From assembly GCA_034696485.1 (NCBI GenBank), contig JAQIWT010000427.1:1-20620 (forward strand): a stretch of DNA of 20,620 nucleotides. The letters run 5' to 3'. Under the pieces are notes generated by a model. It did no database searches. It saw nothing but the letters and a program-made list of their open reading frames with translations, and was not told the DNA's origin. Below, in pieces: positions 11,201 through 19,460 of the stretch. The stretch is from Isohypsibius dastychi (lineage: Eukaryota > Tardigrada > Eutardigrada > Parachela > Isohypsibiidae). How positions within the stretch are numbered: the first letter of the stretch is position 1; each line of letters opens with the position of its first letter. Both the position numbers and the translations under genes were made by a program.

Positions 11201-11798
11201 CCCAGCTTCCGATGACGGTCATTCCAAGCGCACAGAATAAATTGCTGATTGGAAGATTCTCGGGAAATTTGAAATCGGCGGATTATCGCTATAATTTGGA
11301 ACCGATTTTCGTTGGAGACGGAAGTGGAGATTCTGATCGTAAAGATATCAATTCGAAGGCAAAAGGTGAAGATTTTGCGTGTCAAAGAAATTCTCATTGA
11401 AATTTTAATTTTTTCTCAGAAAACTCCAACCGAAGAAAATAACGATTGATCGTTTTGTTTTTCCAGGGCTGAATTCGGCGAAACCAGATCCCATGAAACT
11501 GCTTCGTTTGTTAAGGAAAGCCGGCTTTCTCGATCTGAACCTCGCTGATGAAGAAAATGGCCAGACCGTCATATCCGGTTCGGATAGTGGAATTACCATA
11601 AGCCTCACCCCACATTCAACAGATATTTCCATGAAGAAATCCTCGAAGGCTACCAGGGACAAGATCAGACAAGTTCTGCGATTTTTGACGCAACCGGAAG
11701 AGATTGTGACTTCGAAGATGGATCTCGACGAGGCAGTTTCGTTGGACGTGATTCCATCCACTGTTTTGCCTGCCGAACCGATAATCACCGAAAGATAG
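8237..11798 (+). CDS. INTS9: Integrator complex subunit 9
   Basis: Five coding exons: 8237-8662, 8805-9288, 9703-10142, 10960-11365 and 11467-11798, phases 0, 1, 0, 1, for 695 residues (human about 658). INTS9 is the non-catalytic metallo-beta-lactamase/beta-CASP partner of the endonuclease INTS11 in the nuclear Integrator complex, which processes snRNA 3' ends and ends transcription of paused genes. Matches to the human order include ILFDCALDLRSALKFLP (27-43), DAIPEFQIPDFQLIDT (82-97), VLISN...ALPY (103-115), GFTGKIFATAPSVQ (122-135), SGYCMGSCNWILES (219-232), a NVLIPF segment at the exon 2/3 junction, RTNRLKVYPSVDGKFSETFR in exon 3, and EALAPYLPVLMKIAYCPL before intron 3. Where an active nuclease would carry HxHxDH, residues 107-113 read NFTQIFA, so the site is degenerate as in other INTS9 proteins. 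The C-terminal region (about 575-695), after a Gly/Ser/Asp-rich linker, matches the INTS11-binding domain. Confidence 0.97.
9289..9702 (+). other. INTS9 intron 2 with short A/T repeats
   Basis: A 414-nt intron with donor GTTAGT and acceptor TTATTTGCAG. It is rich in TGAATTTATTT-like words, five of them in tandem at 9542-9596. No RNA gene is visible. Confidence 0.85.
9542..9596. repeat. 11-bp degenerate tandem repeat
   Basis: Five consecutive 11-bp units follow TGAATTTATTY with one to four changes: 9542-9552, 9553-9563, 9564-9574, 9575-9585 and 9586-9596. Related words continue outside the array at lower regularity, suggesting an old simple-sequence expansion. Confidence 0.65.
10143..10959 (+). 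other. INTS9 intron 3
   Basis: An 817-nt intron with donor GTAAGC and acceptor TATCTATAG. A minus-strand frame of 117 codons at 10839-10486 crosses it, but its composition (Asn, Ser, Lys, Gln-rich) resembles translated AT-rich intron and no family is recognised. The flanking exons join exactly where human INTS9 reads CPIDTR, so no exon is missing. Confidence 0.8.
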
Positions 11799-11860
11799 TT
11801 CGAGAATTGTTTTTCCGATGTTTCTTTCCTCATTTATGTTCTTGTTCAATGGACATCAGA

Positions 11861-11866
11861 AATAAA
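11861..11866 (+). terminator. INTS9 poly(A) signal
   Basis: Canonical AATAAA 63 nt after the INTS9 stop codon, followed within about 30 nt by TG/T-rich sequence. A second AATAAA at 11941-11946 could serve a longer transcript. Confidence 0.6.
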
Positions 11867-12109
11867 TGTTCAGCAGCTTCAGAAATTAGATGGAATGTTC
11901 GTCTAAAAGATTTCTGAAACTGTTTCCAGCCTTCTTGATGAATAAAACGCGAAAGCCGTGTTGGCTTGAATGAGATGGAAGCCAGGCGAAAGCGCTGGAC
12001 CGGAAGTGAAAAATCCATGTTGCTGAGATCTCGATTCCTCATCATGCCCTTCCTTCGATTCGGATGCAGTCTGATATGACCATATGAACACCATCAATTT
12101 TCAAAAATC

Positions 12110-12115
12110 TTTAAT
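12110..12115 (-). terminator. RPL32 poly(A) signal (ATTAAA variant)
   Basis: ATTAAA, the common second-best poly(A) hexamer, lies on the minus strand 86 nt past the RPL32 stop. No AATAAA lies closer on that strand. Confidence 0.45.
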
Positions 12116-12200
12116 TTCTGAAAGCGGAGACAGAACGGCCAACAAAGTTGTTACTGGAGAATGCGCTACCGGAAATACAAGAAGAATAAACAGTTCGAAT

Positions 12201-12943
12201 TTACTCGTTCTCCTCGGTTCGCAAACGGGCATGAGCGTTCGTGATCCTGATGTTCAACTGGCGAGCACGCTCAACAATATCCTTGCGCTTTCGCGCAGAT
12301 GTGGCGGAGGCGATTTCAGCGCAGTACGAACGGTTGTTCATCATCAAAACTTCCAGTTCCTGCAAACAAAAATAGAATTGTCGTCAATATCTTCCCCACC
12401 AACAGAAAATTGAATCAGAACCCCGACAAAACCAAGATTTCGGTCCACGAATACATAATCAGAAATTACATTATCAACGTTTAATGCAGGAAAAAATAAC
12501 GTAAAGCAACCTCCAGAATCTAGATACTTCATAACTACTTGATTTCTGAAGTTACTTTACTCAGTTTTCATCACCAAGAATAAACTCACCGGAACATTCC
12601 TGATCAGAACTTTTCGGAATCCATTGGGTAGAACGTGCTTCGTCAACTTATTTGATCCATAACCAATTTTAGGCATCCTGTTCGTTCCTTTATAACGACG
12701 ACGCACTCTGTTGTCGATACCGTGCGGCTTCCTCCAGCTGGGCTGGAATTCAATAAAAATAAAATTATCACCAATTCCGCAGCAGGCAAACACGAACATC
12801 TCAATCGATGAGGAAAAAACTTCCAAGAACCAAAATGGTTCGCCACTTACAGCAAGCTTGCGATATCGGTCGGATTGATGTCGGGTAAACCTCTTCAGTC
12901 GCTTCTTCACAACATGATGGCGAGTGACAGGAGTCGGTGGCAT
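12201..12943 (-). CDS. RPL32: 60S ribosomal protein L32 (eL32)
   Basis: Three coding exons on the minus strand: 12943-12851 (31 codons), 12742-12590 (51 codons) and 12359-12201 (52 codons plus stop), all phase-0 junctions, for 134 residues against 135 in human. eL32 is a structural protein of the cytosolic large ribosomal subunit. Near-diagnostic segments are [10 protein letters not shown] (21-30), [18 protein letters not shown] (33-50), [20 protein letters not shown] (54-73), [17 protein letters not shown] (starting at residue 83) and the C-terminal ARLRTEENE. The acceptor ending at 12743 was chosen because it keeps the family length between RYRKLA and SWRKP. The start at 12943 is the only ATG in the first exon frame. 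A pyrimidine-rich CCTTTTC lies about 60 nt upstream. Proline at residue 32 and the PSW junction differ from most animals but do not disturb the fold. Confidence 0.98.
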
Positions 12944-13000
12944 TTTTAGAGAACTTCTCCGGAACAAACAACCAACACAAACGAAATGAAAGATGCTGCT

Positions 13001-13007
13001 GAAAAGG
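13001..13007 (-). promoter_or_regulatory. TOP/TCT-like initiator for RPL32
   Basis: On the minus strand CCTTTTC fits the TCT initiator (YC+1TTTYY) and the 5' terminal oligopyrimidine typical of animal ribosomal protein mRNAs. A start here would leave a 5' UTR of about 60 nt without an intron. Not proven by sequence alone. Confidence 0.4.
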
Positions 13008-13071
13008 TTCCTAGTCGAGTAAATCGTTCTGCAGTCTGCAGCGTTTCACTTCTCCTCATGGAAAGCTGGAG

Positions 13072-13079
13072 TGACGTCA
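13072..13079. promoter_or_regulatory. full CRE palindrome in shared promoter
   Basis: Perfect TGACGTCA 129 bp from the RPL32 start and 215 bp from the TMA16 start. Being palindromic, it could serve both directions. CREB/ATF-type factors bind this octamer. Confidence 0.5.
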
Positions 13080-13125
13080 GCTGCTATGTTCAAACACCGG
13101 CAGCGCCGTCTAGCGACTGCTTCTG

Positions 13126-13137
13126 CCCCCCCCCCCC
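13126..13137. repeat. poly(C) tract, 12 bases
   Basis: An uninterrupted run of 12 C in the RPL32/TMA16 intergenic region. It is the shortest of three such plus-strand runs in the window. Confidence 0.9.
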
Positions 13138-13293
13138 GCACTAGTTCAGCCTGACGGTGGACGTTCGTTCTTAAGTTCACTTGGTCCTCCAGCCTCGCTT
13201 GCTGATTACGAAAGATTTTCTAGGTTTCAAACATTCCAGATTATTTGAAATCCACTCCTGATTTGATCCTTCAGTTCTTCTCTTAGATTCAAA

Positions 13294-14527
13294 ATGGTGG
13301 GAGCAAAAAAAGGAGCAAAGACATCATCGCTCGCCGTTCATCCCAACAGCCGGAAAGCAGGACAGGTTATTAAACGTCTGGCTCATGATAATCGTGTTGC
13401 TGCGTAAGTTTTCCAACGGAAGTCCTGAAAATTTCGTACAGTTGGTTCTTGATCTTGACAGTATCTGGAATCGTTCGAAATTTGCTCGGTTTATGACGGT
13501 CTTGTTTTGTAGGAGTAAAAAGCTGAGAGAAAGAAAGGATGCTGCATTTCGCGCACAGGTGGAATGGTTTCAGAACGAAATTGAGAAATGGAATCGGGCA
13601 CTTTGTCCTCATGAATTTGATGTGTTGATCGAGAAGTGAGTTGCGAAAATATTATCAAGAAGTAAATGTTGATGTTTTCTTTGAGTATTTTGTTGGGGAA
13701 TGGAGAGACATCCGGTTCGAATTCGGATCTCAGTTATCCTACGACCATTAGTTTGCTTTTTTTCCGTCCTTGTGCCTCATGTTTTCCTTCGCGTGAATTT
13801 TGTATTTAAAATTTTGTACCTCTGAATTCTAACCGAAAATAGTTATTGCTTGAGTGATATCTTGGCAGACGATCGACAAGGATCATGCATTGTTTTTTGC
13901 AGAAATAGTTCACACAGCATGTTTTTGGATTTCTTATCGTTTTTTCTTGTAGATATATCCAGCGAAACGAAGAAGAAGTGCAGAATCTTGAGGAAAGCGG
14001 GAAAAGCACCAAAGATTCTTTCAAGGTGGATGAATTAAGGAGAAGAGCTACCAACGAGGCTGACTGGTATACCACTTCCGGTCTGGGTAAGAAATCGCTC
14101 TCAGGTCAATCTGGTCATTGCCTTTTCGCTAATTTAACTGATAGAGTTTGTAAACAAGTTAATTAATGCCATAAATATATGGTAGAATTTGATATGTGAT
14201 AGAATTTAATTTGATTTTATGATCGAATATGGTTTAATTTTATTTTACGTTAGAAACGTCCCTTTCGGATGAGTTAATTTTTTTGGTGCTAAAATTTTCT
14301 TTAATTCGGTGTTGTTTGTAGCTGTTCCAAATCTTCTTTGCAACAAAGGCTTTGCAACCGTCAAAGATTGGGGCTCGAACGTGATCGATTTGTCGAAGAT
14401 TCCAACGAAGAAGTTCAAACGATCGAATATCTCTTCTCTTCCAATTGGTTCTGCTTGTAAAACGGCTTTGCAATGTACTCTGCATAAATCAGCTGAAAAT
14501 ATTGACGTTGATAAGATGGTTGGATAA
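13294..14527 (+). CDS. TMA16: translation machinery-associated protein 16
   Basis: Four coding exons: 13294-13403, 13513-13635, 13953-14086 and 14322-14527. They total 573 nt, or 190 residues (human about 203). TMA16 is a small basic, helical protein found in the nucleolus and bound to pre-60S ribosomal particles; it is thought to aid large-subunit assembly. Supporting segments are the HPNSRKAGQ motif (16-24, family HPxSRKAxQ), a basic helix leading to EWFQN (54-58), the LIEKYIQR segment spanning the exon 2/3 junction, the ADWYTTSGLAVPNLL segment matching the family's GLEIPDLL, and VKDWGSNVIDLSKIPTKKFK (family FREWDFDLKKLPNIKMRK). Phases are 2, 2 and 1, with clean GTAAGT, GTGAGT and GTAAGA donors. 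The ATG sits in AAAATGG and follows a possible 5' UTR acceptor. No canonical AATAAA follows the stop within 200 nt. Confidence 0.95.
13636..13952 (+). other. TMA16 intron 2
   Basis: A 317-nt T-rich intron. GGTTCGAATTC near 13714 resembles a tRNA B box but no cloverleaf can be built around it. I see no gene inside. Confidence 0.8.
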
Positions 14528-16642
14528 TTGTGAAAAGAAACCCCTCAATCAATCTGTTCAATCCTCATTCGCATTTTACTTAATTTTAACTGCGCGGTTT
14601 ATGCTACATAGACTTCTGTTGAAATGAATGACACTAAATGCAGGCATTCGGGAAAGTGTTGGCTCGTAAATTACCAGGAACAGTTGCTATATTTGAGTGA
14701 CTACGTACTGTACAGTCAACCCCTTATCTTGACTCAGGTCAGCGTTTCGGTGAGAAGTGTTCAAGCTGTTTAGAGATAATCTCTTTTACGGATGTGTAAT
14801 AATACCACAACTTCTCGAGAGGCTTCTTGCATTTTGCGAAACTGCGAGGTGGTAGCAAAAGTCGAGCAAAGTCACACGGAAATCATGCGAAATACAATGC
14901 AAAAATCTCGGTTCTTTTGCGATGAACATTACTTTGGTGACAGTATACTAATTTCGGATTCGGTACCAGATTCACCTGCTGTGGTGCTGATAGAAGTATC
15001 TTTCGTCATCCAGGAATTAAATATAGCTATACGCAGACATGTTGTTTTCTATATGCTATGAGTAGTACTGTATTACTCGCAAAATACGGTAAAATCAAAC
15101 TTGAAATGCCAAAATATCAAGCTGTGAAATCTGGGTGTGGCTGGCCAGATAGCAAGTTCTCGAATTCTGGGCTCTCCGGCATGGAACAGAATTAGGAAAG
15201 GCCGTCGACTGAGATTTAATCATATTTTGCGATGTCCAGCGATGATGGTTTACTGTAATTCTCTCCTACCACTTGTATCTTTCACCTAAGTTAACTCCGC
15301 GATAAAAAAGCAAAGCACATTCTGGACCGTATACATTCCCTAGGGTTACCCGAAAGATTTTTCGCCGCATTTGGAGAGGGGTGTTCTGTGTTTCGATCTC
15401 GCATGCTAAATAGAGACTTGTTAACTGTATGTCTCCAGAGATATACTGTAATGGGAGCTGTTTGCTCCTGGAATCATTGCGCATAGCAACATGGTCGTCT
15501 CGAATACTGTGGATCGCATGGCAGCTTGAAACATGCATAATGTAGCACCACCAGAAATGTTCTTTCCAGTGCTACAGTGTGTTGTTACTACGACGTTGAT
15601 CATGCTCAGGAATCCCATTTGATGACTCGATCGATTTCACTCTGAGATGTCAATTGCAAGAAGCAACAAAATAAGCAGCATATCATGTGCATTTGGTTCG
15701 TCAGCGATTCCCTCCACGCCAAATTCCCAACTGCATTCTTTCAGATTCGACTTGACCCACACATCGAATCAAGTGTCCAGGTAGGCTGAAGTTACAGAAC
15801 TTAACACAATCCAAGAACCTGCGCACTGCGCAGTTTTTCTAACATTCGACCCAAGTTCTGTCTGACCTGACAGCCAAATGCAAGAAGTCCTTCGGTTTTG
15901 TCACGTTGCAGTAGTGCTAAAATACCCCAAGATGACGTCAGGGAACCGATTTGGTTCTGCGAATATTAAAAAAAAATCTGATCCGAAGGAGCAGTTGGTT
16001 ATGGTGACGATACGTTGCATTATTCTCGAGAAGAGCTCGATTCTAAGGTTGAACGTTTGAATCACTCGGGAGCGTAGCGTAGTGAACTTGGATCCGAGGA
16101 AACCAACAATGCCAAACAGATGCCATTTTCATCGTATTCTGCCATATTTTTGCGTCCATCATTTGGTCTACCTGTCGCTAACCTCTCTCCCTAGCGGAGT
16201 ACCCTTAAGTCCATAATTAACGCAAAAAATATTTCTCGTCACAATATGAAGAGTAACTGAATATCTGCGATCGTCCATTTTACCAGCGCTAGAAGGTCGC
16301 TTTTGGCACTCCGCAGGCGTACGAGCCCTCCCGAACAAACTCGGCTTTGAGATAACGCCGTCGTCATCATAATCTTTAAGAAAAGTTTTAAATTATTTGG
16401 TTAGCGGCTTCGTTCGCTTTCTGTATCCAGAATCTTCATCTTCCCCAGTTTCCTGGCTTTTTCCCGGAAACATAGGCACTGCGGTCATGTTATAAATTCA
16501 GCTTCTCTGAACGGCTCAACGCATTTCAGTGCCAAGCCATGACTTTGCTTTATACCTGACTTTATTTTGTCATGAAATGCTTTAGGGGAGTCAAGGACTC
16601 AAGGGTGACTATGGGTACTGATGACACGATACATTTTTCCCT
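14528..16642. other. gene-poor region right of TMA16
   Basis: No reading frame shows a family match or a consistent splice pattern. TACTGTA motifs are dense here (14706, 15066, 15251, 15444). A full CRE octamer lies at 15933-15940. Short open frames at 14792-15061, 15266-15538 and 15878-16060 have no recognisable similarity. Confidence 0.45.
15933..15940. promoter_or_regulatory. isolated CRE palindrome
   Basis: Perfect TGACGTCA with no supported gene nearby. It may be chance or mark an undetected promoter. Confidence 0.2.
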
Positions 16643-16656
16643 CCCCCCCCCCCCCC
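16643..16656. repeat. poly(C) tract, 14 bases
   Basis: Uninterrupted C run preceded by TTTTTCCCT, giving a longer pyrimidine tract on the plus strand. Confidence 0.9.
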
Positions 16657-16724
16657 GTCCCTCGTACAACCAAAAATGCGCTCATCGTCTGTCTTGAATT
16701 TGGCGTTCAATTTTTGGAACGCTG

Positions 16725-17011
16725 ATGCTGTTCCCCGAAACATCCATGCCGGTCGGGGGGAAAGTTGGAAATGCTCTCCGGTTCCAGGCACATCTGAAAC
16801 CGGTAGTCTCTATCCACAGCCTCCGTGATGCATCTGCCATGTACGTAAGAGAGAAATCTCACTGATTTTGCCCTCTTTGTTTTGTGAAACATCATCCGCG
16901 TCCTTTCCTGTGCACTCGTTCTTGAGAACGCGGAAAATCTACATCCCGTTCGGAGACACGGATCTTCCGTACTTTATCTGCAATCCGCTGAAGACCACCT
17001 GTCAGAACACG
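16725..17011 (+). pseudogene. candidate exon pair of an unrecognised gene or remnant
   Basis: Two open segments look more coding-like than their surroundings. The first, from ATG 16725 to 16844, reads 40 codons and ends in TAC/GTAAGA. The second, 16927-17011, sits between a pyrimidine-rich acceptor ending TTGAG and a donor ACG/GTGAGC, and in one frame reads RKIYIPFGDTDLPYFICNP followed by LKTTC, with two cysteines 7 residues apart. The phases of the two do not join in that frame, which argues for decay, a missed exon or chance. I recognise no family. The typing as pseudogene is a weak choice. Confidence 0.2.
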
Positions 17012-17096
17012 GTGAGCGGACAGGACAGACTTCACAGAGCTGGCCATCTCTGCTCTGTGAGAAATCTGGTCATAGGTCTATCAAAAATAACATGCA

Positions 17097-17112
17097 CCCC
17101 CCCCCCCCCCCC
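17097..17112. repeat. poly(C) tract, 16 bases
   Basis: The longest of three uninterrupted C runs in the window, 86 bases after the candidate exon at 16927-17011. Confidence 0.9.
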
Positions 17113-18046
17113 AGGGTCACGAAAAATTGTTGAACACATAGATTCATGCAGTAGAAAAGGACATTCAAACCTTTCATCTTCAAGCGAGAAAAGATCGCAG
17201 ACGAATCGTGGATTCAATATTACTACGATGTTGTAAAGACCTCAATACGTCCCTAAAAATGTTGAGAGTTTGTGTGGTTGTCCACTTGGTATGTACGTGT
17301 TCAGCAGACCTTATGCATAGCAGGTCAACGCTCTCTGCGTCCGCTCGGTCGAATTAGTGTTTCAGAGCACGAAAGATTCGCGTTACATCGGTCACGTGGA
17401 TTGATCGATGAGGAAAGTCCACACTGCAAAGTATCTGCGCTGTGGATGATCCGTTGACGCAGCTGACGACCGACGTAGAAAGTGAAAGCGGACAGAACTG
17501 AAGACGTATTCTGAATGAATGGCGGGGTATGTATTCCAGTAGGTATTACACCATCGGTGAAAGAAGAACATAACACAAGAGAACCTAATGTACGGGCGAC
17601 GAAATTGACAAGGCGAGAAAATAAATTCAGGTAGAATTCCATGACCTCCATTTTTGGCTCAGATGCTCGCGGGCTTACAAGTTACAGACTTGCCTGAGAT
17701 TTGACCGGAATTCGACTCTGCTGGTCAAACTGGACTATCCGGTGGCTGAAATGTGGCCAAGATAGGGAATTGATATTCCGGAAATGCAACGATCAAGGTC
17801 ACAGTCATTTTGTATGTTGTGTCAAAGTATGTTGTGCACAAATTAGAACTTTAAACAGAATCTGAGCAGTGAAAAATCAGAATCTGTATTTGATGGATGG
17901 TTGTCCCGTTGAAACTAAGTCTCGTGGACGATCGGTGCCGTCGACCAGAGACTGTAGCTTCCTCGGGAGAGCTCTTCGATTTAAGGTTGGTTTCAGGTGA
18001 TCGTAGTATGAAAATCGTGAGTATAACAAAATAGCTGTTTACTGAG
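17113..18046. other. gene-poor stretch before the foldback
   Basis: Short frames on both strands (for example 17272-17457 plus and 17651-17325 minus) show no similarity or splice logic. Nothing else is visible. Confidence 0.45.
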
Positions 18047-18177
18047 AGGCCATGCGAAATGTGAGCACTGCAGAGCGAGTCCACTCAATCGCCAAAGCCT
18101 TTGTTCATGACTAACTTTGCTAAGGCTCTTGGCAACTGAGTGGATTCGCTCTGCAGTGCTCACACTTCGCATGGCTT
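18047..18177. repeat. 55-bp near-perfect inverted repeat (foldback)
   Basis: The left arm 18047-18101 pairs with the right arm 18122-18177 around a 20-nt loop. Counting by hand, 52 of 55 left-arm positions pair (two as G-T wobbles), with three A/C mismatches and one bulged C at 18128. The central 18 bp (18061-18078 with 18146-18163) are perfect. The size fits a miRNA-like or hairpin-siRNA precursor if transcribed, or a small foldback transposon (MITE). No target-site duplication or adjacent gene is evident. Confidence 0.85.
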
Positions 18178-19350
18178 GGTTTCAAGCTCCAATGCTTTCT
18201 AGTATGCTGCATACCTATGCATCGATTAGGTCCATTAAGTCCATCCTTAGGATTAGGTCCATCATTATTCCAACTAAATTTTGCAACATTGAAACTGCAC
18301 CTGGGAGGCGCAGTACAGTACTGTACACCTCGATTCCAGATAACTTTCGAGCCTCAAAACAGACCATATAACTTAACATTTTTGAACGAACCGCGGCATG
18401 TCGTAGACTATAACCTGAGGGGGAACTCCAGATAACTTACGTCGTCTAGGGGGTTTCAAGCATAACTTGACATTACCCCTTATTACATTTTGAATACAAG
18501 CGTCATCTTCACCACCAAAGTGAGGTTTAGAACGCTTGTGTCTGCCTCTTCATAGAAAAGTTGTGGAGCAGATGTGTTTGGTTCGACTGAAGACCGTCGC
18601 GACCAAGGATAAAATTGAATGTATTCCGGAACACAGCGGTTTCCCCCAGCTTTTAATTCTGGACCTTTTCTAATTATCTTCATTTATTCCGGTTGATTTT
18701 CGGTTTTCGTATCGAATTGGAATGCTAGTTTCTCCTGTTGATAAAAGGCATTGAACACTTACTGCCTGATATCTTGTCAGTTCCTGAAAACTTTACTTTC
18801 ACATTGAAGCGAGCTTGTCAAGTTATGAGAAATCGGGGTGTACTTGGCTAAGCAATATACAGTCAAAACCAACAAGGTGTGCGTTCGCAAAATCTTGTCA
18901 CTTTATCTGTCGTGATCTCTCTTGGAATAACACAAAGCTAGTTCAGTGAAACAGCAACAAATAATGAAAACAACCAATGACAGCGAACCGACGTCGTATA
19001 GAATACACGGTTCGATTCCTCACTGGCTCCTGAAAATCTGAGGCACGTCCAAGCAGCCTTTCTTTTCCTCCTGCTCTCCGTATTTTTGCCCACGGAGCCC
19101 ACTTATAAACACGGATGACACTAACCCATGAACCAATACAATCATCAAACAACAAGCGAACGGGCTGCTCCAGAAATCAGAGTGTAAATGTGCGAAATGC
19201 TGGTCCCACACAAAAGCTGTCGACACGGTGGTCAATATGGCAGTTGCGGCTAACATGCGGGTCACCAAGATACCATTGTTTAATCGTTGGGGTGATACCA
19301 GGGTACAGAAGTGCTCCCGCCTGTAGCCGTCAAATTTGATGTTTGATGTG
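18178..19350. other. gene-poor stretch with short repeats
   Basis: GATTAGGTCCAT is directly repeated at 18224-18235 and 18251-18262, and the 14-bp palindrome GTACAGTACTGTAC lies at 18313-18326. GGTTCGATTCC near 19009-19019 matches a tRNA B box but has no T-stem. No coding region is supported. Confidence 0.45.
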
Positions 19351-19460
19351 CATCAAATCTGTCTGACAAATTTGATGCAGAATAGCCTAACATCAAATTT
19401 GTCTGACAAATTTGATGCAGAATGGCCTGACATCAAATCTGTCTGACTAATTTGATGCAG
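19351..19460. repeat. 40-bp tandem repeat with internal palindrome
   Basis: Units at 19351-19390, 19391-19430 and a partial 19431-19460, about 2.75 copies with few changes. Each unit opens with a 27-nt near-palindrome, CATCAAATTTGTC-T-GACAAATTTGATG; the middle copy is perfect with 13-bp arms and a single central base. Related CAAATTTGATG words continue left to about 19330. Confidence 0.9.

Larger units (their letters stand above)
11799..12200. other. convergent 3' region of INTS9 and RPL32
   Basis: 402 bp separate two stop codons on opposite strands. It carries AATAAA on the plus strand at 11861-11866 (INTS9, 63 nt past its stop), a second at 11941-11946, and ATTAAA on the minus strand at 12115-12110 (RPL32). 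Short minus-strand frames near 11830-12097 show no similarity. Confidence 0.6.
12944..13293. promoter_or_regulatory. bidirectional promoter region RPL32 / TMA16
   Basis: 350 bp separate the start codons of two divergent genes that both serve large-subunit production. The stretch holds a TOP/TCT-like initiator facing RPL32 (13007-13001), a perfect CRE at 13072-13079 and a 12-base poly(C) tract at 13126-13137. Just before the TMA16 start, CTTCTCTTAG at 13276-13285 could be a 5' UTR splice acceptor. Confidence 0.6.

Noticed and set aside
11830-12097. Overlapping minus-strand frames between INTS9 and RPL32
   Set aside because: They fall in the 3' regions of two well-supported genes and show no similarity.
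12360-12589. C/D-box snoRNA in RPL32 intron 2 (GTGATGA at 12574-12568 on the minus strand)
   Set aside because: The C box is perfect, but candidate D boxes are either 4 nt away or lack a pairing terminal stem, so no convincing snoRNA can be built.
13710-13725. tRNA-like GGTTCGAATTC in TMA16 intron 2
   Set aside because: No acceptor stem, D-arm or anticodon arm can be fitted around it.
16709-16717. AATTTTTGG, resembling the Sm site of spliced-leader or U RNAs
   Set aside because: No leader-donor stem-loop upstream and no 3' stem; the word is expected by chance in AT-rich DNA.
19005-19025. tRNA B box GGTTCGATTCC
   Set aside because: The flanking bases cannot form a T-stem and no A box or cloverleaf lies upstream.
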